A DNA stretch of 64,000 nt from Bretschneidera sinensis (lineage: Eukaryota; Streptophyta; Magnoliopsida; Brassicales; Akaniaceae), in contig CM043700.1 in NCBI GenBank assembly GCA_023935145.1, forward strand, positions 142,596,828 to 142,660,827. The letters are read 5' to 3'. The notes below the pieces were generated by a model, which was not told the DNA's origin, made no database searches, and saw nothing but the letters and a program-made list of their open reading frames with translations. The translations under genes and the position numbers were made by a program. This document shows, piece by piece, positions 11,544 to 22,944 of the stretch. The first letter of the stretch is position 1. The number at the start of each line of letters is the position of its first letter.

Positions 11544-12459
11544 TTAAAGCAGACAGAGAAATCCTAATTCATGTACTTTGTAACCTTCTTGTATGGAGCA
11601 TAAGTAGTTTTGAGTTTTCCTTCTAAAGTTACAACAAGCTCGTTGCTTCCTTATGTTAAATTGTCATCTCCTGTTTATGAAAAAAAAAAGAATTCTATAA
11701 GTGGTCGCTTGAGCATATTTGCAATTGTAGAATGTAGATGTTAAGAGTTATGAATTAAACGAAATGGCCCAGTTTTAGTTGCAGAAAGAACAGAGATTTA
11801 TAGGTTTTTTAGCACTTGGGTTCCAAATTTTCCCAGTGCTTAGGGAAATGGCTCTAGATAGAGCGGTGCAGCATGTATACCTATTTTTTTTTTTTTTTGT
11901 ATTATAGTAATCAAGAAGTTACTAATAAGCTTATGTAGGATGCAATGAAAAGTTAAAAAGAAAAAGAAAATGACGATGGTATTATTTGGGTTTAGATTTA
12001 AACAAATTACACATGAAATTATCAAAATTATTCAAGCATGATCTTGCCTCGAGTCTCGATCTAACATGCTGATGAGACAAATAAATTAAATTAATTGATA
12101 AAATAAAGTTATGGGTCGAGTGGAATTCAATTACGCTTGAACGTGCTTTAGCATGTGTCTCATCTGGTCAGGCTTCGTTGGATCAAAGATATGAGGGCAA
12201 ATTAGACATTTTAAAAAACTTTAACCGCTTAAAACCGAAATATCGGTCACCTTTGACACGATAAATTGCTCAACACAAAATGCGAGGATAAACCTCACGT
12301 TTTCCTTCCTTCGTCAATCGACGAAAGCGAAACTAAAACAAAGCAAATCAATAACGCGATATACAACATATTAGGCGCCGTTTGGGAACAGTGATTAAAG
12401 AGAAATAGAGAGACGAAATTTCTGCGCTTTTGGTTCCAATTTCGATTTCAAAAGAAGAA
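11544..12459 (+). other. Fructokinase 3' UTR and promoter of the golgin-like gene
   Basis: About 0.9 kb separates two genes in the same direction. The first 200 bp is probably 3' UTR and poly(A) site. The stretch 12200-12459 holds the likely promoter and leader of the next gene, ending AAGAA before the ATG; no clear TATA box is visible. A T-run near 11883 and A-rich DNA lie between. No other coding is supported. Confidence 0.5.
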
Positions 12460-15400
12460 ATGGCTTATAATCCTTCTCTTACGCCTGAGATCGGACCTGA
12501 TGGCCTCGCTAGAGAAGCTTCTGTTATCGTCTACACTGAGAAGGTCTCTCTCTCTGTCTATATATATAAATATATATAAATTCGTTTTTTTCTATAATTG
12601 TTTTGTTATTTTTTTTTGTGAGCTTATCGAATGTGATTGTGGTTTTGTGTTGATTGTATCAGATAATCGCGGAAGAGCAGCTTCAATTGAAGAAGTATGG
12701 TTACATTTCCACTTTAAATTCTACTTAGATCTGTTTCTGCCTTTGTTTAGATATATTATATGCGTTTGATAGTTTTGATTTCTGTAGTAGATTTGATTAT
12801 TCGTTGTGTACACGTCCTCATCTATTGATCTGCACTTTTCACTTGCTTTGCCTATAGAGCTAGTGGTCATCTAGTTCACTCAATTGCATTGTATTGATTG
12901 TTCTTAGGTAATGCTCAATCGCAATTCCATATTGAAGTAGCATTGCTGTGGTTGGTTTCTGAGAAAAGAAATATGAACTTTTTCTGATACAAGATAACGA
13001 ACCATCAAAAACCAGTAACCATCTACATTACATTCAAAAACTGTATTTCCTTTTCCTCGGCTTTTTAGCAACTGATTCTGTCCTAGAGAAAAAAATTTGC
13101 CTAGAAATGTCATTTACATTACTGTTGAGGCTTGGCAAGGAGTTATGTTGATTAAAGGTAATAAAATCGGATGAGATGAAGAATGTGTTGGGAAATCTGT
13201 GCAATGGTTAATTTTCGATGAATGGCCAGTGGATATCTGAGTTAGTTCTTGGGATAGTAAAATTTTAAGCATTCAGTGTTGTGCTCAAGAATGGAAAGTT
13301 TCTTGAGGTGTATACCTCAAGCCTCAAGGCTCATGGTTTTATGGTTTTTTGAAGCAATCCTTCCATCTGAATTTAGGAATTTTTAATTTTTTCCTACTTT
13401 CTTCAATTGCACCCTTCTTTGCTGGATTTGATTGTTTACAGGATTAGAAAATAAAAATGCATCTGTATTTCAAATCTGCTTCATTAGGTCCCTCCATAGG
13501 TTCAAAGGATCTTGGAGTATTTGATGGATGCTGTTAAAATTTTGTATAGCTTTAGTCTGATAGTTCCTTTATTTAAAATTATATTCACTGTGATTCATGC
13601 TTTATCTCCCTCATTTTCCCTTTCTGAGTGAATGAGTTAAACATGTGTGATAGAGACATGCTAAGTAGATTGAATAATGATTGAATGGCATAGCTATGGG
13701 TGGTCAACACAGCAGTTGTGGCATCATGGAAATGGTGCCTCTGGTCACAAGGTGACGAAGGTAGTGTACACTGCAGTCTGTGAGGTCAGTTTGTGATGTT
13801 TCTGGTGGGTTGGTGGCTCTGGTCTTAATGTGATGATGCCAAGCAAGGTGACTTCTAAATAGTATCAGTGAGCAGAATGGTTGTAAGTTGGTGGTATTAG
13901 TAGGTGCTGTCAGTAGTTGTTATGTTGGTGGCTGGTTAATAGTGGTGGAGTAGGTTCCTGCTAAAGGTGGTGTGGTGGAAGTAGTGATAGAGTGCCATGT
14001 AATGATGGTTTCCGCAGAGGAATGAAGGTTATAGTGGTAATGCTATTCCAGTTGATAGAGCTGGTAGAGGAGTCTTGAAAATGATGATGTGGTGGTAATG
14101 GATGCTGAAGTGATGACGTGATGGTTGCTGTGCTTTTCCCTCTTGTTTTACATATTACTTTTACTAATGCAAATATTTTTTTAAAAAGATCAGTTTATGC
14201 TTATAATCCATCCAATAATTAAGAGTAATATCAGTGGTATCAGAAAAGTTCTGTTCTCAAAATTTTTAGATTGCTTTGAATTGAAGAACTCAGTTGCTCG
14301 AAGTGGGTAGCTGTTGCACTTATTTTGTATCTCTCAATGTTTTTTTTTTCCTTAGAAGTTTTCTTTTTAACTTCTTTTTTTATAATTAGTAAGAAGTTTC
14401 TTTCTAATCTTCTTTCATACTTTCTGCCAGATACATTGAAGAAAACTATTCCAAAATACGGGATGTTGAAAGAGAGCTCACAAATCTTACATTGGAGATG
14501 AAACTCACTGCTGGGCCTAAAAAGGCAGGTTGGTGCATTATCATCATTAGCAATTCTTGATTTTATTTGACGAAAGTAAGTCTTTATTGTGGATAGTTGA
14601 CTGACTTTGCTGTTGCTATCCTCTCTGGTGAACACGTTAAGCACTTGAACTCTTGAGAAAGAAGATAGAAACATCAACTGAAAGAATTCGTGCCGCCAAA
14701 CAGAAAGAAGAACAAGCAAAAAAGGTTTGTACTTCTCAATTAGAAATTCAGCCTTTTTTTCCTAGCCAAATTTATAGTAATAACCTTAGGTAATATAATT
14801 AAAGTTTTGCATTGTTTAGTTGAAAACCATTTGCCTGCTTCCTAAGTGCTCACAAAACTCAGTTCAGTTGGAAATTAACTCAATCAAACTGCTCTTGAGA
14901 TAAATGTAGTCTAGTTTAGCCAATCGTCTCAAAGCTCTACTATTTTATGATGATGTTAAGTGTGAAACGCGGATTTTGAACATTGATAGACCCACGGTCA
15001 CCTATTTTGCAAGAAGAGTAAAGAAACACAGACAATTATTCATGCATGGAACTCCTTTGGCTGCAGTGCTGCACCAGATGGAAAGAGATTATGAAATTGG
15101 TATATGTAGCTACTTATCTGTGCACTTTCTCTGAGTTTATTTGATCCTGAATTGGATTCATTTTGCTAAATAATGGAGGTTGTATGAGAGAAAACAGTCT
15201 TCAGAGATATAGTTGAAGTGGTTTAAAATGCACATCCCAACCACAATACATACGTATGGACTTATTTGCATATGTGACTCATGTGAGTCAGATTGGCTTC
15301 ATTTTATAAAACTGAAAATGTTGTTTCACATTACACTTGCTTTGACCCTTAGAAGAGGCTTCAGTTCTCAGTCATGATTTTTTGGTTCTGTGGATGTCAA

Positions 15401-18175
15401 TGAAACATGTTTGATTTTTCCTGACTTCATTTTGTAGTGCATATGTCGTATTTCCCCTTTATTTTGATAGATAACTGGTCTATTTCTTCTCAAGGTGTGG
15501 GAAGCAGCGTCTAAAGCTGTGAAGGACGAGGAAGAAATTAAGCAGAAGCTTTGTGAAGACTTGAGCCGTCTGGTATCTTTGCTAAATGTTGATATTAGAA
15601 GTTACTTTGTATTAATTGTTTCTGACATTATTATCCTTAATAGGTTCAAGAAAGTAGTAATTCTCAGTATTCGAGACTTGAGGAATTAAAAAGACGATTG
15701 GAAGCTTTGAACCCAGACAGAGCGTCAAGCTCTTCGCCCCTTGTAAGCTCTCTTTCCAATTTTATCCATCTTTCTTATATCCCTGTCTACTAATCTCTTG
15801 GAAAGCACTCCTATGCTTAATGATTGCCTATATTTCCCATGGTTTGAGTATCTGTTTATTTGTGCAATGTACTTCTTGCATGAACGATATTCTACACCAG
15901 CAGCTAAGTGTTCGAACTCAGCTCGTGAGAAATAAAAATTTTGAGCCGAGCTCGAGCTCTAAAGCTTAAACTCAAACTCGACTTGTTGAGTTGTTGACGA
16001 GTTCGAGCCGAGTTGCAAGTCAACTCGAGCTCAACTCATGCAAAACCCAAGCCATGAAAAATTTCTACACAAAATTTTGATTATTTAAGAAAGCAAGTTG
16101 GACTATTCAAGCCAACATCAGCCCATAAAAAGAGCAATTTTGATTTTAAAAGGCCCAAGTTGATCAGCCCATTAAAAGAACACTTTTACTTTGAATAAGC
16201 CCAAGTTGGTGTTGTGGCCATCAAGTGCAAGTGGTATTTATAAGAGATGGTATCTTTCCTAACTTGTTTATAAGCGATGTGGGATTGAAAATTGAAAAGA
16301 GAAGAAAGAATGTAGTGTTTGCTGGTGTTTGAGGAAGGAGAGAGATCATATGGCCTTTATATTTTATTGATGGAGATAGAATAATGAGTACTTGAAAACA
16401 CATAAATTCATTTAACAAAAAAACACAAATTTTAGATGGCAAATATGAATTTATGATAAGTAAAAACATAGTGTTTCAATGGTGATATGGTGTTAGAATG
16501 GGATACATGAGTATCCCACAATGGAAGTAGACAATAGCAATATAGGAAAGCTTTTCTATAAAAGGCTTCCCTTAGCCTCTCTTTCACTTACACTGAAGAA
16601 GCGACTTTGAGCTCAAGTTTCTTTGAATCAGTTCAAACTTTTGATGATATAAAATTAAAATATATAATTATTTGCATATATTTATATATTGGTAAAATCA
16701 TTTATATATTGATTAATAGTATCTTGAGTTGGCTCGTGAGTTGTTGAGTTAAATGTTAAGGGCTTGAACTCAGCTCATATATTTAGGCGAGTTTAAAACA
16801 TAACTCCAACTAGGGTCGAGCTTGATTTTAACTAGTTATGAGTTGAGTTTTGGTGAGTCGAGCCGCGAGCTGCTCACGAGCCACTCGGTTTGAATCCACC
16901 CCTAGCAATAAGCATTTCCACCGTATTCTGTTGCATTATTCTTGGCATTTTGGAAGGTTTTTTTTTTTTTAAAAAAAAAAAAAAACTGATGTGCTAGAAG
17001 TGAAACCTAAGAAGATACCTGGACATGACTTGCATTTCCCTCCCTTCTTGAAAGTTAAAAACTTGTTTTTAATTTCATATAAGCATGTCATCTTGTATTG
17101 CTCTAACTAAGAAATCTACTTTAAAACATTCGTTACCATTTAGCCTAACTGTAGTTTCAGTTTTTGGCTGTCAAAAGGGTTTTTTAAACAGCTTTTGGTA
17201 AAACAGCTGTGGAACTAAAACTGTTTAGGAAAACTGTCTGGAGAAGACTGTAGAGTGCCTTTCGTCTTCTCTCATATGTTGTGACTTTGTTCATAGTTTA
17301 ACAATGTCATGACCAACAGATTTTGGTGTCTGTTTCCCTGCCTTGGTTTGTGTTCGCTGGAAGTGCTCGCAGAAGCTTGCTAAGGAGAAGTAGCCCAGGG
17401 CTACTAGCATGAATTAATTGAACATGTTAGACTACTTTTCTTATTTTCATAAGGAATTTGTGTGTTTTCTCGGTTGTTTGTATCCCTGATCTAAACTCAC
17501 TTGTTTCGGGGAAGTTGAAGGGGGAAAGGTTGTGAAAGGTTTTAGGATTTCTATATTCCCTTGGCACATGTATCAGGTTTGCTTGGTCCTCTTTTGCTAG
17601 ATCATTCTTGTTGTCGCACTATAGGTGATTTTAGGCTTTAGATGCAGTGACATCAGAGCCAATAATGTGTATATCAAAGGCCCTGATTTCTTCAGTGCTG
17701 TTTGTGTGCATGGGTGGGCATCTTGGTGAATCCAAAACTCCTTCCCTCTAGTGAATTGAATATATGGCCCGTCTCTTTTCCTTGCATCTTACTTTTCCAC
17801 ACTACTACAGGCACTCACATGCACTTATAATATAGTAGTAAAAAGATGTTGACAATATGCTATTGAAATGATGTTTAGGATGGCAAACCAATAGGACCTG
17901 CACAGATTAGCACAGTAATAGATGCTTCCTCAGCTCGAAACACAACAGAACCTGGTGCTGGAATCACAGAAAATGTACCTAATCAAGGAAATGGTGGAAA
18001 CGTCCCAGTAATGAATGGGATCAATCAACAGCCTACTGTTGAGGGAGAAGTAAGAGGAAAGAAGAAAAGTCAGATCCAAGGAAGAGGTAGGGGAATTGGG
18101 GCTGTGCCGAAGGGAAGAGGATCTACAGCACCTGGCTGGACGGGGGCTGGGTTTGATGTGGATGGTAGAACTTAG
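12460..18175 (+). CDS. RAB6-interacting golgin (GORAB)-like coiled-coil protein
   Basis: Exons: 12460-12543, 12663-12694, 14431-14525, 14642-14724, 15495-15572, 15644-15742 and 17879-18175, giving 255 aa. Residues 1-28 (MAYNPSLTPEIGPDGLAREA...) form a conserved plant N-terminus. Residues about 29-160 are a long charged coiled coil, with an EIKQKLCEDL...RLEELKRRLEAL block like the one in animal GORAB, a Golgi scaffold that binds RAB6. The tail is disordered and ends in a GRGRG/KGRG basic patch and GWTGAGFDVDGRT. Function in plants is inferred by family only; some plant annotations may call it junctophilin-like. Exon 3 needs a GC donor (AAAAAG|GCAGGT): the ordinary GT donor four bases later would run into a stop. 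Intron 2 is 1.7 kb with G/T-rich stretches, and intron 6 (2.1 kb) hosts a transposon-like insert. Confidence 0.82.
15905..16904. mobile_element. hAT-like non-autonomous insert in intron 6 of the golgin-like gene
   Basis: The right end is the reverse complement of TAGGGGTGGATTCAAACCGA, ending at 16904. The left end (TAAGTGTTCGAAC at 15905) is a worn counterpart. Both subterminal zones are full of GAGCTCG and GAGTTCGAG words in opposite orientation. I could not find a convincing 8-bp duplication, so the left boundary is provisional. It has no transposase frame. Being intronic, it is presumably spliced out. Confidence 0.5.
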
Positions 18176-20381
18176 AAGTGCCATTTGAGATTCTTACTTT
18201 TTTGTGCCAAGGCCATTGGACAAGCAATTTCTTTTTTGTTTAGTTGCAGGGTATATTCTTTCTTCCCATTACTTGTTTTTAATGTTTTCCCTCTCCTTTG
18301 TTCTTTTAATTATCTGTAGGTTGTTAATATGAAAAATGCCATCCAACCTTTCTGACTTGACATTGCTACTATGAACCCATGTCTGTTACCAGTACCATCT
18401 TTCAAGCGAGAAACAATTCAAGAACATTGTTTTTTAAAGAATGTTCATCATTTTGTGTTGTAAGGTGTTACGTGGAGTTATGGATTTTCTAGACAAATTT
18501 CTTTTTCAAGCAGACATATCAGTAAATATTGTATTCTCTTTGGTGATCATGTGCATCTCACCAATGGGATGCATTGGGTCTTTTTTTACAGTTAACCTAT
18601 GTCATTACTTAAAACCTTTTTGTTGAATTCTATGCAAAGCTTATATCTATTTGTACATGAAGGGGATATGGCTGCTGTGACAGCTTATAAGCTTTTGTGA
18701 AGAATGAACCAGGGCGGTCGAGGTGTCAGAAAGATATCTTATACTTCCTGTTAGTGCTGAGAAGACACGAAATGAATGCACAGTGGAAGAATTTGATTTT
18801 TATTCCTCTCCCATCTTCTCTATGATATAGTAATCCGTCAGTCTGATCTTGAATATGCTATGGCATGTCAAAATCCTTTCCTGGTTCTTACCAGCTACCA
18901 CTCTTTGGGTTCAGGTTTCAGAATGCATTGTTTGAACTCAAATGCTTACACATTTAAATAGTTATGTTCCCAATTGTCAATTGATAAATTTACTTCTGAA
19001 AATCTTCATGGACAGTCCAAAGGCAGTTCCATAATTTGAGGATAAGAATTGCATGATTGAAAAGTGAAAACCCTTTGGCTAGGCTAACCTTGAGCTGGTA
19101 CACATGGAACTATGGATGCAGCATGACCTGGTAAGTAATAGTATGGCCTTGCCCTCATGGTCTTGTTGTAGAGTAATGATATACGTACAGGTTTTGACAT
19201 TTTTTTTTTTGTCTTGTAAGTTCATTGGTAGACGTTTTAAATTTCATTAGTTATGCAGAAAATTCCACTAATGATGCGCAGGGATTGAAAAAAAAAAGTC
19301 ATTTTGCACATGTGACCCTTTTTTTGTCAAAACCGTGTATCATTACTCCTTTCTGTATCATTGTGTCCGTTTCTGCTTTCATTGCTTAAAACATGTTTGA
19401 TTGTACTATGTAAGAAATTGATTTGACTGATTCATCTTTATCTCTTGACATGGTAGTGTGGTACGCTAGTTTATGATGCTCTCTTTATTCTTCTTATAGA
19501 ATGTTTGGGACTGATAGGAGATGTTGAACGCTTACTGTTTAAAATTCAAATTTTTGAATGCTGAAACTTCTACTGGTTATTGTTGGTCTTCTATCAAATA
19601 TCTGAAAACGTATAGATGAAAATTAGAACAGACTGTTTTTGCCTACAATAGTGTAAGCTAGCAACTGCTACTATTAATGAAAATAATGTAAGTACATCAA
19701 AAAAATTGAATTTTTTTCTTCAGAATGATGGAGTTGTACGAATATTAATGGATTGGTTACAGGTGAGTCTGATTTGGGATTCATTCCTTTGCGTGTTTAG
19801 ACCAAATAAGGGCACTGGGTTAGAGCCGCAGTAATAAACATATTGAGCTACTTAGGTCAGACAGCGTATTACTACATTCATGAAATGATTGACAGCCCAA
19901 ATCCATTATCTATACCATGTGATACAAAACTAAGCGTCAAATTAAGGGCAATTTCCCTTTTTTCCTTAGCGTCAAATTAGCTGTAGCCTGTAGATCCTCT
20001 CCCATTCAAAATACTGGTCTAATGGATAAAAACTCGACGTTGTAGCCTGTAGGGTGGTTAATTATGTTCCCTATATAGTGCCATTATTCGTTGAAGGACT
20101 TGGGGAGGAGGTGGACGTTGATTATATTTATCCAGATCCATAATAGTATACAATTATGTAGGTTCAAACTTTTACTCTCTTATTTTCATGTCTTAGTTAT
20201 ACAATTTTTTTCATGCATATACATATTACTCCATTTTGAAAGCTTGTTTAGGTACCGTTTGTAAGTTTATGCAATAGTTTCTGTTTTTATAAATAAAAGT
20301 GAAGTCAAATATATTTTAAAAAAACGTTTTAAATATCAATAGAAACTAATTTGTAGTTACAATAAAATGTTAACATCAAAT

Positions 20382-20455
20382 TTCAAGTCTGTCCTTTGAG
20401 TGTGCCCCATAATTTAGGACCACTTTGATTGTTGCTGTTCGAAAACCTGTTGTCT

Positions 20456-20490
<35 letters not shown>

Positions 20491-20508
20491 CCAAAGGACA
20501 GACTTGAA
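20382..20508. repeat. Perfect 17-nt inverted repeat enclosing a CT microsatellite
   Basis: TTCAAGTCTGTCCTTTG at 20382-20398 is exactly complementary to CAAAGGACAGACTTGAA at 20492-20508. The 93-base loop contains the (CT)n run 20459-20488. It could fold as a hairpin in RNA or be the remains of a small foldback element. No target duplication was found. Confidence 0.7.
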
Positions 20509-21721
20509 TTGATGTGCTTAGGAGATAAATAGAAAGTTAGCTAGCGACATTCTATCAAAGAAAAATCCGAGTCAAGTGGGATTTTATTAGTAGTAACAGT
20601 TATAAGGTAGGAAAGGTCCTGCTGACACTGTCAATTTGTTGTGGTGGCTTTCCTGTGTCGGAGAAACCTCCATACCACTGTTGCCCACCCTTCTTTCTCA
20701 CATGATGCACATTCTGTGTCTCACATCTCTAGGGTCCCCCAACTGGCCAAAACAAAATTAAATTATTGTAACTTTGAAAATGATCTCAATATTATTTGAT
20801 GAATTCTAACATTGAGAGGAATAATGGGTAAGTTAGATTTCAGTCTTAGTATTGTATTTTTACTATTGAATCAAAACCTTATTGGTAAATCTTATACTTG
20901 AGTTAGGGACATTTCAAGCATTCAGAATTTACAAGTAAATAATGTTCCATAAAGAAAGAAAAAAAAGGAAAAGGAAAACTAAGATTGGAAAGTTATTTCT
21001 TATTTTTTTTTATATATAGAGCAAAAATAGATGAACAGATAACATGTTTATATATTTTTTTATCCAAAAAGTTTCTTTGAATTTTTTTTTTTTTTGAAAA
21101 TGTATTAGTAACACAAATGAACTTCATTAATAACACAGAAAAATTGAAAAACAAAAAAAAATATATTTCACATGTGTGACACCTTGATATTGATCAAAAC
21201 TCTGAAAATTTTATTTTACTGTACCCACCTTCACTTATCTTTACGTATATAATCCAATGGAAGCAGGGATGCTAAAAATAATTGAATTTTCCAATCATGA
21301 AGAAAAGAAGGGAATTATCCTTCCCACTTGGTTGGTGCCAGCTGCTGCCATTGTCTAAAATGTACCTAACAAACATGCTGGTTTGGGTATAAATAATTGT
21401 ACTATTTGATTAGTTCCCAAATGGATCTCTGAAAAAGAATTTCAAGTTTTGCAGGAACGCAACCGCTTATAGTTAAACGCACTTTGTTAAGTACTGTACT
21501 ACTGTTTATAACAAGAATGAGATATAAACAGAGAAATTTAAGGTCAATAATATTGCCCTTTGGGCTGGATTAGGTTGGGCCAACGAGCTCCGAGCAGGAT
21601 GCCCAACTTAGGGTGACAATCAGTAGTTAATTAACTTAACTATGGTTTGTTTTATACTAACTGCCTACAGTAAAGTAAAGATTAGAGGGTAAACGTCACA
21701 AATTAAAACAGGAGAGTCACA

Positions 21722-21737
21722 ACTGGGGATCCCCAGT
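21722..21737. repeat. 16-bp perfect palindrome
   Basis: ACTGGGGATCCCCAGT reads the same on both strands. It lies in intergenic DNA about 1.2 kb before the TRM gene. It could be a dimeric protein binding site or chance. Confidence 0.6.
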
Positions 21738-22702
21738 AAATGACCTCGTATTTAGAAGCCAGGAGGTGTGGGAATCACATTGTGAATCGAGCTGTGTATA
21801 TATAAGTATATAACTGTGTACTAGTAATAGTATAATGTCCTTTAAGAAGAGAGGTGCGTGGTCGTATACTCGTATCGTCATCTTTTTGTATTAAATATTC
21901 ATTACCCATGTAGCAGTTCCCAATGAATGAGAGATAGAGATAGACAGAGCAGGCAGAGTTGGACCTTGTCCTTGGTCTGGTAAAACTTGGGAGTGAGTGT
22001 GAGAGAATGAGATAAAGAGGGATTTAGGAAAGGGATAAATGTAACAAGATACTTGAACTACTGTCATTTACCACTTAAAACCTTTAATTATCAATTTATC
22101 ACCAATAATTTTTAAATTATTGTATACTTTCGTTAAGAAAAACTATAATAAACTTGTATTTAAATCTAATAAAATGACAATCTATTCTGTTTAATTTCGT
22201 AACTGAAGTTAAAATACATGATGTTATGTGATATACTTTTTATTAATGAAATAAAAAGATTACGATGCTCCTCAACCAGTTTACTCATTCACTCATGTGA
22301 TTACAGCAAAATAATTTTTTTAATGAATCTTAATTAATTATTAAATTTGATATACTCTTTGTAAAAGAAAAAAATAAAGATTTAAAGAAGTATCCCACAT
22401 CTTTGAGGACAAAAGCTATACGGAAAGTTTTTCCCTCTGGCACAAGTACTACTCATAATAGTCCTTTTCTTAACTGATCCGACCCAAAATTGAATGGAAT
22501 GGGGAAATTAGTGAATATATTGCAAGTTTTTTATTTTTTTAAGTGTAGTTAATGTCAAATTGATAGTTTGGGTTTCAAAATGTTAAAAGACAATAATTTG
22601 AAGACCTTTAATTCAATTATTCCTTTAAAAAATATACATATTATACAACAAAACACATAAAGCACCCTTTTTCTTGTAGTACAACTTAATTCCTGAAATC
22701 AA

Positions 22703-22913
22703 ATGTGGCTGATTTATGCTTCATGGATCCGCTTTTTTCGCTTCTTCACCAGCGTCCTATGAGCTTTCCAGCATTTTTTCTCCTCAAGATATAAACACTT
22801 CTCTCACTCTTATCTCTGATCTGCTACTCCTCCTGTCATTATCAACTAGCACTCTGATATTTCTCATTGTTAGAGAAAGCTTTTGTAGAATATCATCTTT
22901 CCTGTCTCCATAG
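22703..22913 (+). other. Two overlapping upstream ORFs in the TRM leader
   Basis: An ATG at 22703 opens a 19-codon frame (MWLIYASWIRFFRFFTSVL, stop at 22760-22762). A second ATG at 22716 opens a 65-codon frame (stop 22911-22913). Both close before the main ATG at 22945. If the transcript starts upstream of 22700 they could lower translation of the TRM protein. Whether this DNA is in the mRNA is not known from sequence alone. Confidence 0.35.
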
Positions 22914-22944
22914 AAAAGCAGAGAGAAAAGGTTTTCCACTTGAT

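Larger units (their letters stand above)
18176..22702. other. Intergenic region, 4.5 kb
   Basis: The first 500 bp is the 3' UTR of the golgin-like gene. The rest is AT-rich and holds no supported gene. Landmarks are a (CT)15 run at 20459-20488 inside an inverted repeat, a 16-bp palindrome at 21722-21737, and a TATATATAAG motif near 21797 that could mark a distal start for the TRM gene but is 1.1 kb from its ATG. Confidence 0.5.

Noticed and set aside
16958..16985. T13-A15 block as a palindrome
   Set aside because: Simple homopolymers; any hairpin is trivial and the length may be unreliable.
22867..22944. An in-frame upstream extension of the TRM protein
   Set aside because: It would have to start at TTG; the first in-frame ATG is at 22945, where the conserved N-terminus begins.
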